Part shown: positions 27,159-35,385 of the stretch, one piece after another
Position numbering within the stretch: position 1 is the first letter of the stretch
How the letters are laid out: every line of letters begins with the position of its first letter
Assembly: GCA_030648295.1 (NCBI GenBank)
Contig: JAUSID010000074.1
Span: 1-64,000 of the forward strand
Reading direction: 5' to 3'
Length of the DNA stretch: 64,000 bases
Origin: Opitutaceae bacterium
GTDB lineage: Bacteria; Verrucomicrobiota; Verrucomicrobiia; Opitutales; Opitutaceae
Translations under genes and position numbers: made by a program
Notes under the pieces: generated by a model
Told to the model about the DNA's origin: nothing
Databases searched by the model: none
What the model saw: only the letters and a program-made list of their open reading frames with translations

Positions 27159-27820
27159 AGGCGCAGCGCCAGCCGGGAAAGCCGACGCCGCCGGCCTGGG
27201 CGTGCGGCCCGCCGTCCGGGAAGCTCGGCGTGCCGGCGGGGAAGCGCGCGCATCCGCGCGGAAGCGCACGCGTTGGCCGGGAAGCGCACGCGTCCGCTTG
27301 GAACCGCGGCTCCTCACTGGCAACCTCCTCACGGGAGCCTGAGCGCAACGGTTTCACCCGCTTGCCGATTGCGTGAAGCACCTGCGTCATCGAATCGGCA
27401 AGCGGTGCCATTGCGGCCGGTGATCCGTGGTTCACCAAATTGGGCCGATGCGAGGAGATTGGGTCATGTTGCCGCTCCAACGGTGAAGACGGCCCATTTC
27501 ACCAAATACCAAAAGGCGCCCACCCTCGGCCAAGTTTCGCGCAGAGCCTCAGCCGCAGACGTGTTAGCCTCCGGGCACGCCGTCGAGTTACCCCAGCCAT
27601 TCCGCCCATTGCCGTGACGACAGCCGTCGTCGCGGGTGGGTGTTGCCTGGCGCAATTGCGCGGATGGACCGGTGCGGCGCGGCTTCGCCGAATTCCTCGA
27701 GTTTACCGAATCGCGGCCCGGACCACGGGCGCCGGCCGCGATGATTTTTCCCTCAACCGCTCTCCTCAACTCCGCGTTCAAAGCGATTGAGCTCCGACGC
27801 GCCAAGGAAAACGTTCAACC
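27159..27820. other. 662-bp spacer, low-complexity GC-rich, no credible gene
   Basis: The first ~180 bp contain a degenerate repeat of ccgggaag-like and gaagcgcacgcg words (about 27174-27300), which creates open frames in several directions with alanine/arginine-rich products and no family match. Further on, cttgccgatt (27361) pairs with aatcggcaag (about 27396). No promoter or RNA was recognised. Confidence 0.5.
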
Positions 27821-29107
27821 ATGAAAACGAAACTCACCTCCCGGCACGGCCTGACGCGCCGTTCGTTTCTCAAGAAATCACTCGTTGCGGGCGGCGGGGT
27901 CATGCTGCCGATGATTGTGCCGGGACGCGTCCTTGGCCGTGACGGCGGCGTCGCCCCGAGCAACCGGGTTGTCATGGGCGGTTTCGGCATCGGCCGGCGC
28001 GGTGGCAGCGATCTCGAAGTTCTGCTCCACGAACCCGACGTGCAATTCATCGCCATCGCGGACGTCCGTGACGAACGGCGCAAGGCGGTGAAGGAGATGG
28101 CCGACCAGAAGAACGGCAACAAGGACTGCGCGATGTACCGCGATTTCCGCGAGCTGCTCGCGCGAAGGGACATCGACGCGCTGCTCATCGCCACGGGTGA
28201 TCGGTGGCACTCGCTCGCCTCGATCCTGACCGCGAAGGCGGGCAAGGACATGTATTGCGAGAAACCCTGCTCGACCAACATCGCCGACAGTGTCGCCCTC
28301 GCGGAAACGATGCGCCGCTACGGTCGCGTGTATCAGGCGGGCACGCAGCGGCGCAACGTGGGCAACTTCGTTTTTGCCGCGGAGCTCGCGCGCTCGGGCA
28401 AGCTGGGCAAGCTGCACACCGTTCACGCCAACACGCTCGCCCCCGGCACGAAGCTGGAGTGGCTGCCGGCCGAGCCGCTGCCGGCCAGAGAGGTCTGCGA
28501 TTGGGACATGTGGCTCGGTCCCTGTCCGTGGCGGCCGTATAACTCCCGGTACGTCGCGGGAGGGTGGCGCAATCACTTCGATTTCCACGGCGGCGGGATC
28601 CTCGAGTGGGGATCGCACACGATCGACTTGTGCCAGTGGGCGAACGACGCGGACAAGACCGTGCCGATCGAATACGAGCCCACGGCGCAGGGCTGCATCG
28701 CACGGTATGCGAATGGCGTGAAACTCGTCATGCGCGAATCCGGCTGGATGGGCCTCGGCACGTGCAGCGTGCGATACGAGGGCGACGAAGGGTGGGTCGA
28801 GACGGGCGATCGCGGCGAGTTCAAGGTCTATCCCGAATCGTTGCGCGGTGAACGCGTGATCAAGGCCGGTGCCGGGACGCATCCGGGCAGTCATCTCCGC
28901 GAATTCCTCGACTGCGTCAAATCAAGGGCGCTCACCTCCGCGAATGGCGACGTCGCCTGCCAGTCGCACATCGCCAGTCACGCGGCTTACATCTCGTGGC
29001 AGCTCGGCCGCAAGCTCAGTTACGATCCGGTGAAGAACGAATTCATCCGCGACGAGGAGGCGAACCGCATGCGCGCCCGCGCGAAGCGTGAGCCATGGCG
29101 GGTCTGA
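27821..29107 (+). CDS. Tat-exported Gfo/Idh/MocA family oxidoreductase (second copy)
   Basis: A 428-residue oxidoreductase with a twin-arginine signal (TRRSFLKKSLVAGGG) and the Rossmann motif GGFGIGRRGG near residues 53-62. The CEKP motif follows at about 146-149 and a GSHTIDLCQW segment corresponds to the metal/substrate region. It ends with the conserved RMRARAKREPW tail that the first copy (14270-15553) also has, so the two are paralogues. It is followed 50 bp downstream by a HEAT protein, repeating the gene order of the first copy. The predicted function is oxidation of a sugar or sugar derivative in the periplasm. Confidence 0.88.
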   Translation: MKTKLTSRHGLTRRSFLKKSLVAGGGVMLPMIVPGRVLGRDGGVAPSNRVVMGGFGIGRRGGSDLEVLLHEPDVQFIAIADVRDERRKAVKEMADQKNGNKDCAMYRDFRELLARRDIDALLIATGDRWHSLASILTAKAGKDMYCEKPCSTNIADSVALAETMRRYGRVYQAGTQRRNVGNFVFAAELARSGKLGKLHTVHANTLAPGTKLEWLPAEPLPAREVCDWDMWLGPCPWRPYNSRYVAGGWRNHFDFHGGGILEWGSHTIDLCQWANDADKTVPIEYEPTAQGCIARYANGVKLVMRESGWMGLGTCSVRYEGDEGWVETGDRGEFKVYPESLRGERVIKAGAGTHPGSHLREFLDCVKSRALTSANGDVACQSHIASHAAYISWQLGRKLSYDPVKNEFIRDEEANRMRARAKREPWRV

Positions 29108-29157
29108 CGATCGCCGCACGAGCAACCATCATCATCACGAGGAAAGAAAGGATCAAA

Positions 29158-31170
29158 ATGTCTTTTACAAAAACCAGTCTGAAACTCGCCGTGGCCGCGC
29201 TGCTCGCGGTGTCGGCGCCGTCGTTCGTTGCTGCCCAGGGCGAACCGATCAAGAGCAGCGTTCCGCGGCCGCAGGAGGTGCGCGCGCTGATTGCCACGCT
29301 CCAGTCCGCGAGCACCACGCAGCATGAGAAGGTCGTGGCCTGCCATCGTCTGGCCATCATTGGCACGAAGGAGGCGGTGCCCGCGCTGGCGGCGCTGCTG
29401 GGCGACGAAAAACTCGCGCACTACGCGCGGCACGCGCTCGAGCCGATGACGGAGCCCGAGGCCGGCGCCGCGCTGCGCGGCGCGCTCGGCCAGCTCCAGG
29501 GATCGCTGCTGATCGGCGTCGTGAACACGATCGGATTCCGGCGCGACGCGCAGGCGACGGCGGCACTCGTGCGGCTGCTGGACCATGGCGATGAAGGCAT
29601 TTCCACGGCGGCCGCGGCGGCGTTGGGCCGGATTGGGAGTGTCGAAGCGGCGAAAAAACTTCAGGACACGCTCGGCCACGCGACCGGTGCCCGCCAGCTG
29701 GCCCTGGCGGACGCGAGTCTCACCTGTGCGGATACGCTGGTCGTGAATCGGAAGCGAACCGAAGCGGCGGCGATTTATGATCGCATGTGCGGTTCGGGAT
29801 TCCCCCATCACATCCGCACTGCGGCGATGTGCGGCGCGATTACGTCGCGCGAATCCGGGGGGATTCCGCTGCTGGTGAAACAGCTCCAGGGCCAGGATAG
29901 GGCGATGCTGGCGGCGGGCTGGCGTGCGGCCCGCGAGTTGAAGGGCGCAAACGTGACCAGGGCGCTGGCAGCGGAACTGCCGAAACTTCCGGCGGAAAAA
30001 CAGGTGCTGCTCGTCCAGGTGCTGGGTGACCGCAACGATAGAACCGCGCTGCCGGCGGTGCTCGAGGCGGCCAACAGCAGGGCGGAAAATGTCCGCGTGG
30101 TCGCGCTTCAGGTTTTGCCCCGCGTTGACGACGGCAAGTCCGGCCAGGCCGTGCTGCTGCGCGCCGCCACGGCGGGACGCAGCCCGGCGGAAACGAATGC
30201 GGCCCTCGCGAGCCTCGCCCAGATAGGCGGCGCGGACACGGACGCGAAAATTCTTGCCATCCTTGGCGCGGTCCAGCCGGCAATGCGCGTGAAACTAATC
30301 GCGCTGCTCGGGCAGCGGCGCGCGCAGAGCGCCACGGGCGAGCTGCTGAAGCTCGCCGGCGGCAACGACGCCGAAATCAGCAAGGCGGCGTTTCGGGCGT
30401 TGGCGCAGGTCGCGCCGCCGTCGCAGCTGCCCGAGCTGATCCGCCTCTCGACCGCGTGCAAGGACGATGCGGTCAAGGTGCCGGCCGACCTCGCGGTTTA
30501 TGCCGTGTCGATGAAAATCACCCCGGCGGAGAAGCGCGCCGAGCCGGTCCTCGCGGCGCTGCGGTCCGCGCCCGATGCGCCGGCGAAGTGTTCGTTGTTG
30601 CGGCCACTGGGTGCGATCGTGAAGGCGACGGGGGGCAGTGCGCAGGCTTTGGATACGATCACCGCGGCGTTGAACGATCGCGATCCGCAGGTGCGCACCG
30701 CGGCCCTCCGCTGCGTGGCCGACTGGCCGGATGCCCGGCCCGCCGCGCTCATGCTCGACATCTTCAAAGGCGACCCGGATCCCGTGCATCGCGAGCTGGC
30801 CTTGCGCGGTGGAGTACGGATGGCTGCGAGCGTGGCGGCGGGCCGCGACTCGACGAAGCTCGATGCGCTCGCCTGGCTGACGCAGGCGAACCGCGGTGTC
30901 CGCTCGAAGGAGGAGAAGCTGGTGATCGTGTCGGGGCTGGGCAGCCTCAACCGGATTGAAGGGCTGCAGATGCTTCAGCCTTACCTGGCCGAACCGGCGG
31001 TGCAGACCGAAGCGGAACTTGCGGTGATGGAGCTGGCGCAGTCACTCGCCGCCACGCCGCATGCCGCAACCGCCAGGAGCGCGCTGGAAAAGATCACGAA
31101 GACGACGAAGGACGCGGACGTCCGCCGTAGAGCCGGCAAGATGGCGAAGGGCATGCAGCCAAGAACGTGA
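29158..31170 (+). CDS. HEAT-repeat protein (paired with second Gfo/Idh oxidoreductase)
   Basis: A 670-residue exported protein (signal peptide SLKLAVAALLAVSAPSFVAA) of repeated helical HEAT/PBS-lyase-type units, for example AVPALAALLG, AAAAALGRIGS and TAALRCVADW. No catalytic residues are evident. A good ribosome site (AGGAAAGAAAGG) precedes the ATG at 29158. The 51-bp spacing from the oxidoreductase suggests one transcript, which would end at the terminator at 31227-31250. It is longer than its analogue at 12439-14205 but built the same way. Confidence 0.82.
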   Translation: MSFTKTSLKLAVAALLAVSAPSFVAAQGEPIKSSVPRPQEVRALIATLQSASTTQHEKVVACHRLAIIGTKEAVPALAALLGDEKLAHYARHALEPMTEPEAGAALRGALGQLQGSLLIGVVNTIGFRRDAQATAALVRLLDHGDEGISTAAAAALGRIGSVEAAKKLQDTLGHATGARQLALADASLTCADTLVVNRKRTEAAAIYDRMCGSGFPHHIRTAAMCGAITSRESGGIPLLVKQLQGQDRAMLAAGWRAARELKGANVTRALAAELPKLPAEKQVLLVQVLGDRNDRTALPAVLEAANSRAENVRVVALQVLPRVDDGKSGQAVLLRAATAGRSPAETNAALASLAQIGGADTDAKILAILGAVQPAMRVKLIALLGQRRAQSATGELLKLAGGNDAEISKAAFRALAQVAPPSQLPELIRLSTACKDDAVKVPADLAVYAVSMKITPAEKRAEPVLAALRSAPDAPAKCSLLRPLGAIVKATGGSAQALDTITAALNDRDPQVRTAALRCVADWPDARPAALMLDIFKGDPDPVHRELALRGGVRMAASVAAGRDSTKLDALAWLTQANRGVRSKEEKLVIVSGLGSLNRIEGLQMLQPYLAEPAVQTEAELAVMELAQSLAATPHAATARSALEKITKTTKDADVRRRAGKMAKGMQPRT

Positions 31171-31226
31171 GCTGATCCAGGGCGCCCAATCACACCCGAA
31201 ATACGTTCCTCTCGTCGCAAGATGCG

Positions 31227-31250
31227 CGGCGGAGTTTTCTCCGCCGTTTT
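31227..31250 (+). terminator. Rho-independent terminator after the HEAT gene
   Basis: An 8-bp GC stem (cggcggag/ctccgccg) with a TTTT loop is followed by TTTT. It lies 57 bp after the stop codon of the HEAT-repeat gene. Confidence 0.85.
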
Positions 31251-31261
31251 CAGAATCAATC

Positions 31262-31335
31262 CGCCACGGATTACACGGATCGACACGGACAGGCAGCGGT
31301 GGTTTTGTCCGCGAAATCCGTGCCATCCGTGGTCG
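31262..31335. repeat. Inverted arms built from iterated CACGGAT heptamers
   Basis: The word cacggat occurs at 31265 and 31274 and as cacggac at 31284. The opposite arm (about 31307-31335) carries the complementary atccgtg words. The arms are about 29 bp with a 16-bp loop. It sits between the terminator and the YchF-like gene's stop codon. Confidence 0.7.
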
Positions 31336-31356
31336 TGTTGGTTTGAACGGCGCCCG

Positions 31357-32058
31357 CTACTTGTTCACCCGGAAGTTCACCACGTCGTAGTCCTGAATCA
31401 CATACGCGCGTTGCTCGAGGCGAAGCTTGCCCGCGTGCTTGGCTTCCTTCTCGCCGCCGGCGGTAATGAAGTCGTCCCAGCCGATCACCTCGGCGCGAAT
31501 GAAACTCTTGAGCAGGTCGGTGTGAATCGTGGCTGCCGCTTCGGGCGCGGTCAGCCCACGCTTGATCGGCCACGCGCGGTTCTCGATCCCACCGACCGTC
31601 AGGAAGCAAATCTGTCCACTCTCCGCCAGCACCCGCACGAGGAATTCATCGAAGTGGGCGAGCTCCTCTGCGGTGGCGACGACCACGGGCTTCGCGGTTA
31701 GAAACGCATGCGCTTCCGTCGCCTGCCACTCGGCGGCGGTCAGGCCCGCGTCCGTGAGAAAGTGATCGGCCTCGAGTGCGGCCTTCATCTTCTGCAATAC
31801 GGCGGCCTCGGCGGGCGCCGGATTCCGCGCCAGCCGCGTCTCCACGAATTCCAAATCCTGCAGCACCAATTCGAGCCGGCTGTCGGCCGACGTCACGATC
31901 ACGTCCGCGGTGAGCGAATCCTCGGGGCCGACGACGTCCACCTGCGCGTACACTTTTTTCTTCGCCTCGACCAGTTTGTCGGCCTGATCCAGTCGCGGAT
32001 CCTTCACGTTGTGCTTGCCGGGGTGAACGCCACTGACGCCGTAAATGCAGATTTTCAT
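31357..32058 (-). CDS. YchF/Obg-like protein lacking the GTPase core (DUF933/TGS C-terminus)
   Basis: A 233-residue protein. The C-terminal third (about residues 150-233: GIENRAWPIKRGLTAPEAA, IHTDLLKSFIRAEVI, AGKLRLEQRAYVIQDYDVV) is clearly the TGS-like DUF933 domain of the ATPase/GTPase YchF. The middle keeps YchF landmarks (DPRLDQADKLV at about 20-30, DLEFVETRL at 68-76 and FLTAKPVVVA at 119-128). The N-terminus has no P-loop: the GLPNVGKS motif is replaced by a GVSGVHPGKHN stretch and the G3 segment is absent. It likely cannot bind nucleotide. It follows two beta-propeller genes on the same strand, 92 bp after the nearer one. Confidence 0.8.
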   Translation of the reverse strand: MKICIYGVSGVHPGKHNVKDPRLDQADKLVEAKKKVYAQVDVVGPEDSLTADVIVTSADSRLELVLQDLEFVETRLARNPAPAEAAVLQKMKAALEADHFLTDAGLTAAEWQATEAHAFLTAKPVVVATAEELAHFDEFLVRVLAESGQICFLTVGGIENRAWPIKRGLTAPEAAATIHTDLLKSFIRAEVIGWDDFITAGGEKEAKHAGKLRLEQRAYVIQDYDVVNFRVNK

Positions 32059-32150
32059 GAAAGCAGACGCGAAGCGTGACGGGCGCGTGTCGCGCCGGCA
32101 ATCGAAGATGTGGCCGGAAGACGCGGAAGACGCCGGTTCTCCCGGCCGAC

Positions 32151-33545
32151 TTACTTTTCGGCCGCGATCGCGTACAGCTTTCGCTGGCCGGTGATGTAGA
32201 GGACGCCGTTGGCGGCGACCGGTGTGCCGTGGCCGACATCCGAAAGTCCCTCGTTTTTCGCCAGCAGCTTTTCCTCCCGGCCCGCCTCAAATACGAACAC
32301 GGCTCCTTCGCCCATCTGCACGTACACCTTGCCATCGGCAACGAGCGGCGAACCCCAGATGTTGGCCAGGACATCGTGTGACCACAGCCGTTTTCCCGTG
32401 GTGGCATCGATGCAGCACACATATCCCTGCGTGTCGGCCGCAAACACCAGCCCATCGTGAACCGCGACGGTGGAGAGGCTGTCGTGAAATTCCTCGTCGC
32501 CCAGCCGCCATACCTCCGCGGTGCGCGTCACATCGCCGCGTTGGCGGGCATCGATGCAACGCAACGCCCCCGGTCCGCTGCTCGCCTCCGGCTCTCCCAC
32601 GGCAACAAACACGCGCCCGTTCAAGAACACCGGCGCGGCGGCGAGATTGAAGGTGGTCTCGGGATCGCCGGCGGCGGAGATCTTCTCGTGCGCCTTGGTG
32701 TTGAACTTCCAAAGCAGTTTTCCCGTCGGCGGCTCGAAGCTGTAGAGCCAGCCGTCGCCGCCCGGAAACGCCACCTGCGGCTGGCCGTCGACGACGCCGT
32801 ATCCGGGAGAGCCCCACTGACCGGTCAGAATTTTTCCCCCCGGTGAGTTGTCCTGCCACACGACTTTGCCGGTCGCCCGATCGACCGCGATGAAACTCGG
32901 TGCGGACGGATTTTTCACCGAGCCCGTGCGGTAATTGGTGCCGTGGCCCGTGACGACGTAAACGAGTTCGCCACTGACGAGCGGCGAGGACGCCGACGCC
33001 TGGTTCGGTGAAACCCCCAGCTTCTGCCGCATGTCGAGCACCCAAATCTCCCGCCCATCCTTCGCCGCCCGGCAAACGAGTTCGCCGCGATTGCTCACAT
33101 AATAGACGCGTTCGTCGGCGATACATGGCGTGGAGCAAATCCCGATGCCACTATCGTCCTCGCTCGCATCGCTGAGTTTTTCGTGCGTGGCGCGCCAGAG
33201 GAGCCGCCCATCCTTTTCGGAAAAACATTTCAGGACTCCGCGCTTCTGTTTCACCGCCGGGTCGTCGTTGTCGGTGCCAATGAAAACGCGTCCGCCGCCA
33301 ATCACCGGAGCGCCGTAAGTCACCTGCCCGAGGTCCGCGACCCACTTGATGTTCTTCCGCGGATTTTTGCCGCCTTCATTCCACTCGAGCGGAAGCCCCT
33401 TCTCGGTCGAAACCATGTTGCGATCCGGCCGGCCGCCCAGCATCGGCCAGTCCGCCGCGCGCAGTGCGGCTGCGGTTAAAACGAAAAACGCGGCGAGGAT
33501 TCGCGTCGCAGGCAGCGCGGCCGGCCGGCGGCCGGCCGAAATCAA
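32151..33545 (-). CDS. PQQ-like beta-propeller protein (BamB/PQQ-dehydrogenase-like)
   Basis: An exported protein of about 464 residues. WPMLGGRPDRNMVS opens the propeller and repeated blades follow, such as RVFIGTDNDD, GVLKCFSEKDGRLLW, SFIAVDRATGKVVWQ, SFEPPTGKLLWKF and VCCIDATTGKRLWS, the last several carrying the tryptophan-docking AxTGKxxW pattern. Members bind PQQ or act as scaffolds; catalytic residues of true PQQ dehydrogenases are not apparent. The chosen TTG at 33545 starts a good signal peptide (MISAGRRPAALPATRILAAF). The frame is open to an ATG at 33728, but that leader is encoded by a GC-rich intergenic repeat. It lies between another propeller gene and the YchF-like gene on the same strand. 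Confidence 0.8.
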   Translation of the reverse strand: MISAGRRPAALPATRILAAFFVLTAAALRAADWPMLGGRPDRNMVSTEKGLPLEWNEGGKNPRKNIKWVADLGQVTYGAPVIGGGRVFIGTDNDDPAVKQKRGVLKCFSEKDGRLLWRATHEKLSDASEDDSGIGICSTPCIADERVYYVSNRGELVCRAAKDGREIWVLDMRQKLGVSPNQASASSPLVSGELVYVVTGHGTNYRTGSVKNPSAPSFIAVDRATGKVVWQDNSPGGKILTGQWGSPGYGVVDGQPQVAFPGGDGWLYSFEPPTGKLLWKFNTKAHEKISAAGDPETTFNLAAAPVFLNGRVFVAVGEPEASSGPGALRCIDARQRGDVTRTAEVWRLGDEEFHDSLSTVAVHDGLVFAADTQGYVCCIDATTGKRLWSHDVLANIWGSPLVADGKVYVQMGEGAVFVFEAGREEKLLAKNEGLSDVGHGTPVAANGVLYITGQRKLYAIAAEK

Positions 33546-33567
33546 TCCCCGGGAGGAGCGCCCGTCA

Positions 33568-33630
33568 CCTGGGAGCGCGGGCGTCTCGCCCGCAAAGCCT
33601 CGAAGCGGGCCGGAGGCCCGCGCTCCCAGG
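33568..33630. repeat. GC-rich double hairpin of the gggagcgcgggcg class
   Basis: It starts cctgggagcgcgggcgtctc and ends with gaggcccgcgctcccagg, so the ends pair. The same sequence class lies in many spacers. Here it falls inside the longest open frame of the neighbouring propeller gene, which argues for a start downstream of it. Confidence 0.75.
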
Positions 33631-33709
33631 AAAACGCTGTTTCTTCCGGTCGAGAGCAAAACGCGGAGATCGCCACGAGTACGTTCGATCAGCGACATCG
33701 CGCCGCTTC

Positions 33710-34960
33710 TCATTTTCGGCCGATGCATACGAGATGGGTGAAGGTTTTGATATACAGCCGCCCGTCATCGACGCACGGCGTGCTGCGCGTGCCCTCGCCG
33801 ATCGGATTCCGCGCCAGCAGCTGAAACGCGTCGCCGACCGCGAGCACGATCATCTCACCGTTGGACGTCGGGCAATAAATCCGGCCATCAATCAGCACCG
33901 GTGATCCGAAAAACTCCGCGCCGAGCCGCCCGCTCCAGATCTCGCGGCCGGTCGAGGGCTCGATCGCACTCGCGATCCCGCCGTCGCTGATCAGGTAAGC
34001 GCGGCCATCGACATAAAGCGGTGTCGGCACGTACGGCGTCGCCTTCTTCAGCGTGTAGGCGACATGCGTTTTGCTCACGTCGCCCTTGCCCCCGAGTTTC
34101 ACGGCGGAAAGGTAATTTCCCGCGCCGCCGCCCTGGCCGCAGCTTCCGATCACCACGTCGCCTGCCACCACCGGCGAAGCGACCATTCGTTTGTCGTAGA
34201 CCGGCGCCTCCCAGTTCAGGGCGCCGGTTTTCGGATCGAGGCTGGAAATCCCGTGGCCCTGGCTCGCGAGCAGAAGCTCGGGTTCGGCTCCCGGCCGCGG
34301 ATGAATGCACGGAGTGGCGTAGGCGGTTCCGCCTTTCACGGACCGGCGTGGCGTCCTCCACACCGGCCGGCCGCTCTCGAGGTCGAATGCCGCGACGAAG
34401 CTTTCGCCATCCTGATCGTTCGTCACGATTACCGTGTTCTCGTAAATCATCGGCGAGGCACCGTGGCCGTGCTGCGACTCGAAGGTCCCGAGATCGTGGC
34501 TCCAGAGTTCCCTGCCGGCGTGATCAAAACAGCGCACCCAGAAATGATCGCGTGAAACGAAAGACGCGATCACGCGCTTGCCGTCGACGACCGGCGATCC
34601 GTTCGCATAGCTGGCGTTTCGATTCTGCGGACGATGCGTCGGCAGATCGTATTTCCTCGACCAGACTTCCTTCCCGTCCGCCTTGTCCAGGCAGAGCATC
34701 GCCCGCTGTTTTCCCGCATCGATCGCGCTCGTCAGGAAAATTCGATTTCCCCAGATGACGGGCTGCGAATGGCTCTCGCCCGGAATGGCGACGCGCCAGC
34801 GAAAATCGTTCTCGGTCCACGTGACCGGAATGCGTTTGTCAGCGCTGATCCCCGTGCCATTCGGCCCGCGAAAACGCGTCCACTCCTGGCCGGCGGCGAT
34901 ATTCGAGCCGAGCGCCGCCACAAGGAGGAACATCGACGTCCCACTGCGAAGGATTTTCAT
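33710..34960 (-). CDS. PQQ-like beta-propeller protein, exported
   Basis: A 416-residue protein with a signal peptide (MKILRSGTSMFLLVAALGS, cleavage near residue 24). The mature part begins EWTRFRGPNGTGIS, a common opening of PQQ-like propellers in Planctomycetes and Verrucomicrobia. It has repeated blades with the docking tryptophan: AMLCLDKADGKEVWS, VAAFDLESGRPVWR, ISSLDPKTGALNWE and SAIEPSTGREIWSG. No enzyme motif is apparent; assembly-scaffold or substrate-binding roles are possible. It is first in a minus-strand set with the second propeller and the YchF-like gene. The 425-bp spacer on its upstream side holds no clear gene. Confidence 0.85.
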   Translation of the reverse strand: MKILRSGTSMFLLVAALGSNIAAGQEWTRFRGPNGTGISADKRIPVTWTENDFRWRVAIPGESHSQPVIWGNRIFLTSAIDAGKQRAMLCLDKADGKEVWSRKYDLPTHRPQNRNASYANGSPVVDGKRVIASFVSRDHFWVRCFDHAGRELWSHDLGTFESQHGHGASPMIYENTVIVTNDQDGESFVAAFDLESGRPVWRTPRRSVKGGTAYATPCIHPRPGAEPELLLASQGHGISSLDPKTGALNWEAPVYDKRMVASPVVAGDVVIGSCGQGGGAGNYLSAVKLGGKGDVSKTHVAYTLKKATPYVPTPLYVDGRAYLISDGGIASAIEPSTGREIWSGRLGAEFFGSPVLIDGRIYCPTSNGEMIVLAVGDAFQLLARNPIGEGTRSTPCVDDGRLYIKTFTHLVCIGRK

Positions 34961-35385
34961 AGGGTGATGGCGGCCGGGGGAGGTGGCCGGGGAACAAGCC
35001 CGGGAGCACAGCGGCCGCCGGTTTTGTCGTCAAAGAGATTAGAACGGCCAGTAACGCAAGGAATGCATACGGCTCGGCAACTGATGCACAGCCGGTGCAT
35101 CGGCCCGAAAGTGGTTGGGAGCCTTCCTACGTTCCGCTTCTGCCGGGCCAATCGGCGCCGCAGGGAACGCTCCGGCAGGGCCCGTCCGTGGCCGATCTGG
35201 CTGGTCCAGGCGTGGTCGCGCTCGTGCGCGATCGCGAAGAACGCTGGTACCTCCGGGTCCTGAAGCCCGGGCAAAACTAAACCCGCAAACCCACGTAGTG
35301 ATTGCGTGTCGGAGTCGGCTGCGAAAAGCTGCTGCCCGTCGGCGTCGCGACCTTCTCCCGGCTTCGCCGCCGGCCCTTCCCCCCC
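34961..35385. other. 425-bp spacer upstream of the enolase-superfamily gene; weak ORF only
   Basis: A frame from the GTG at 35095 to 35280 encodes 61 residues ending ALVRDREERWYLRVLKPGQN. The frame is open well upstream, so it may be a remnant of a longer gene, but I do not recognise it. No RNA or clear promoter is seen. Confidence 0.35.

Noticed and set aside
27094-27480. Minus-strand and plus-strand frames in the spacer after the half-ferritin
   Set aside because: They overlap one another, derive from degenerate ccgggaag and gcgcacgcg repeats, and show no domain or signal peptide.
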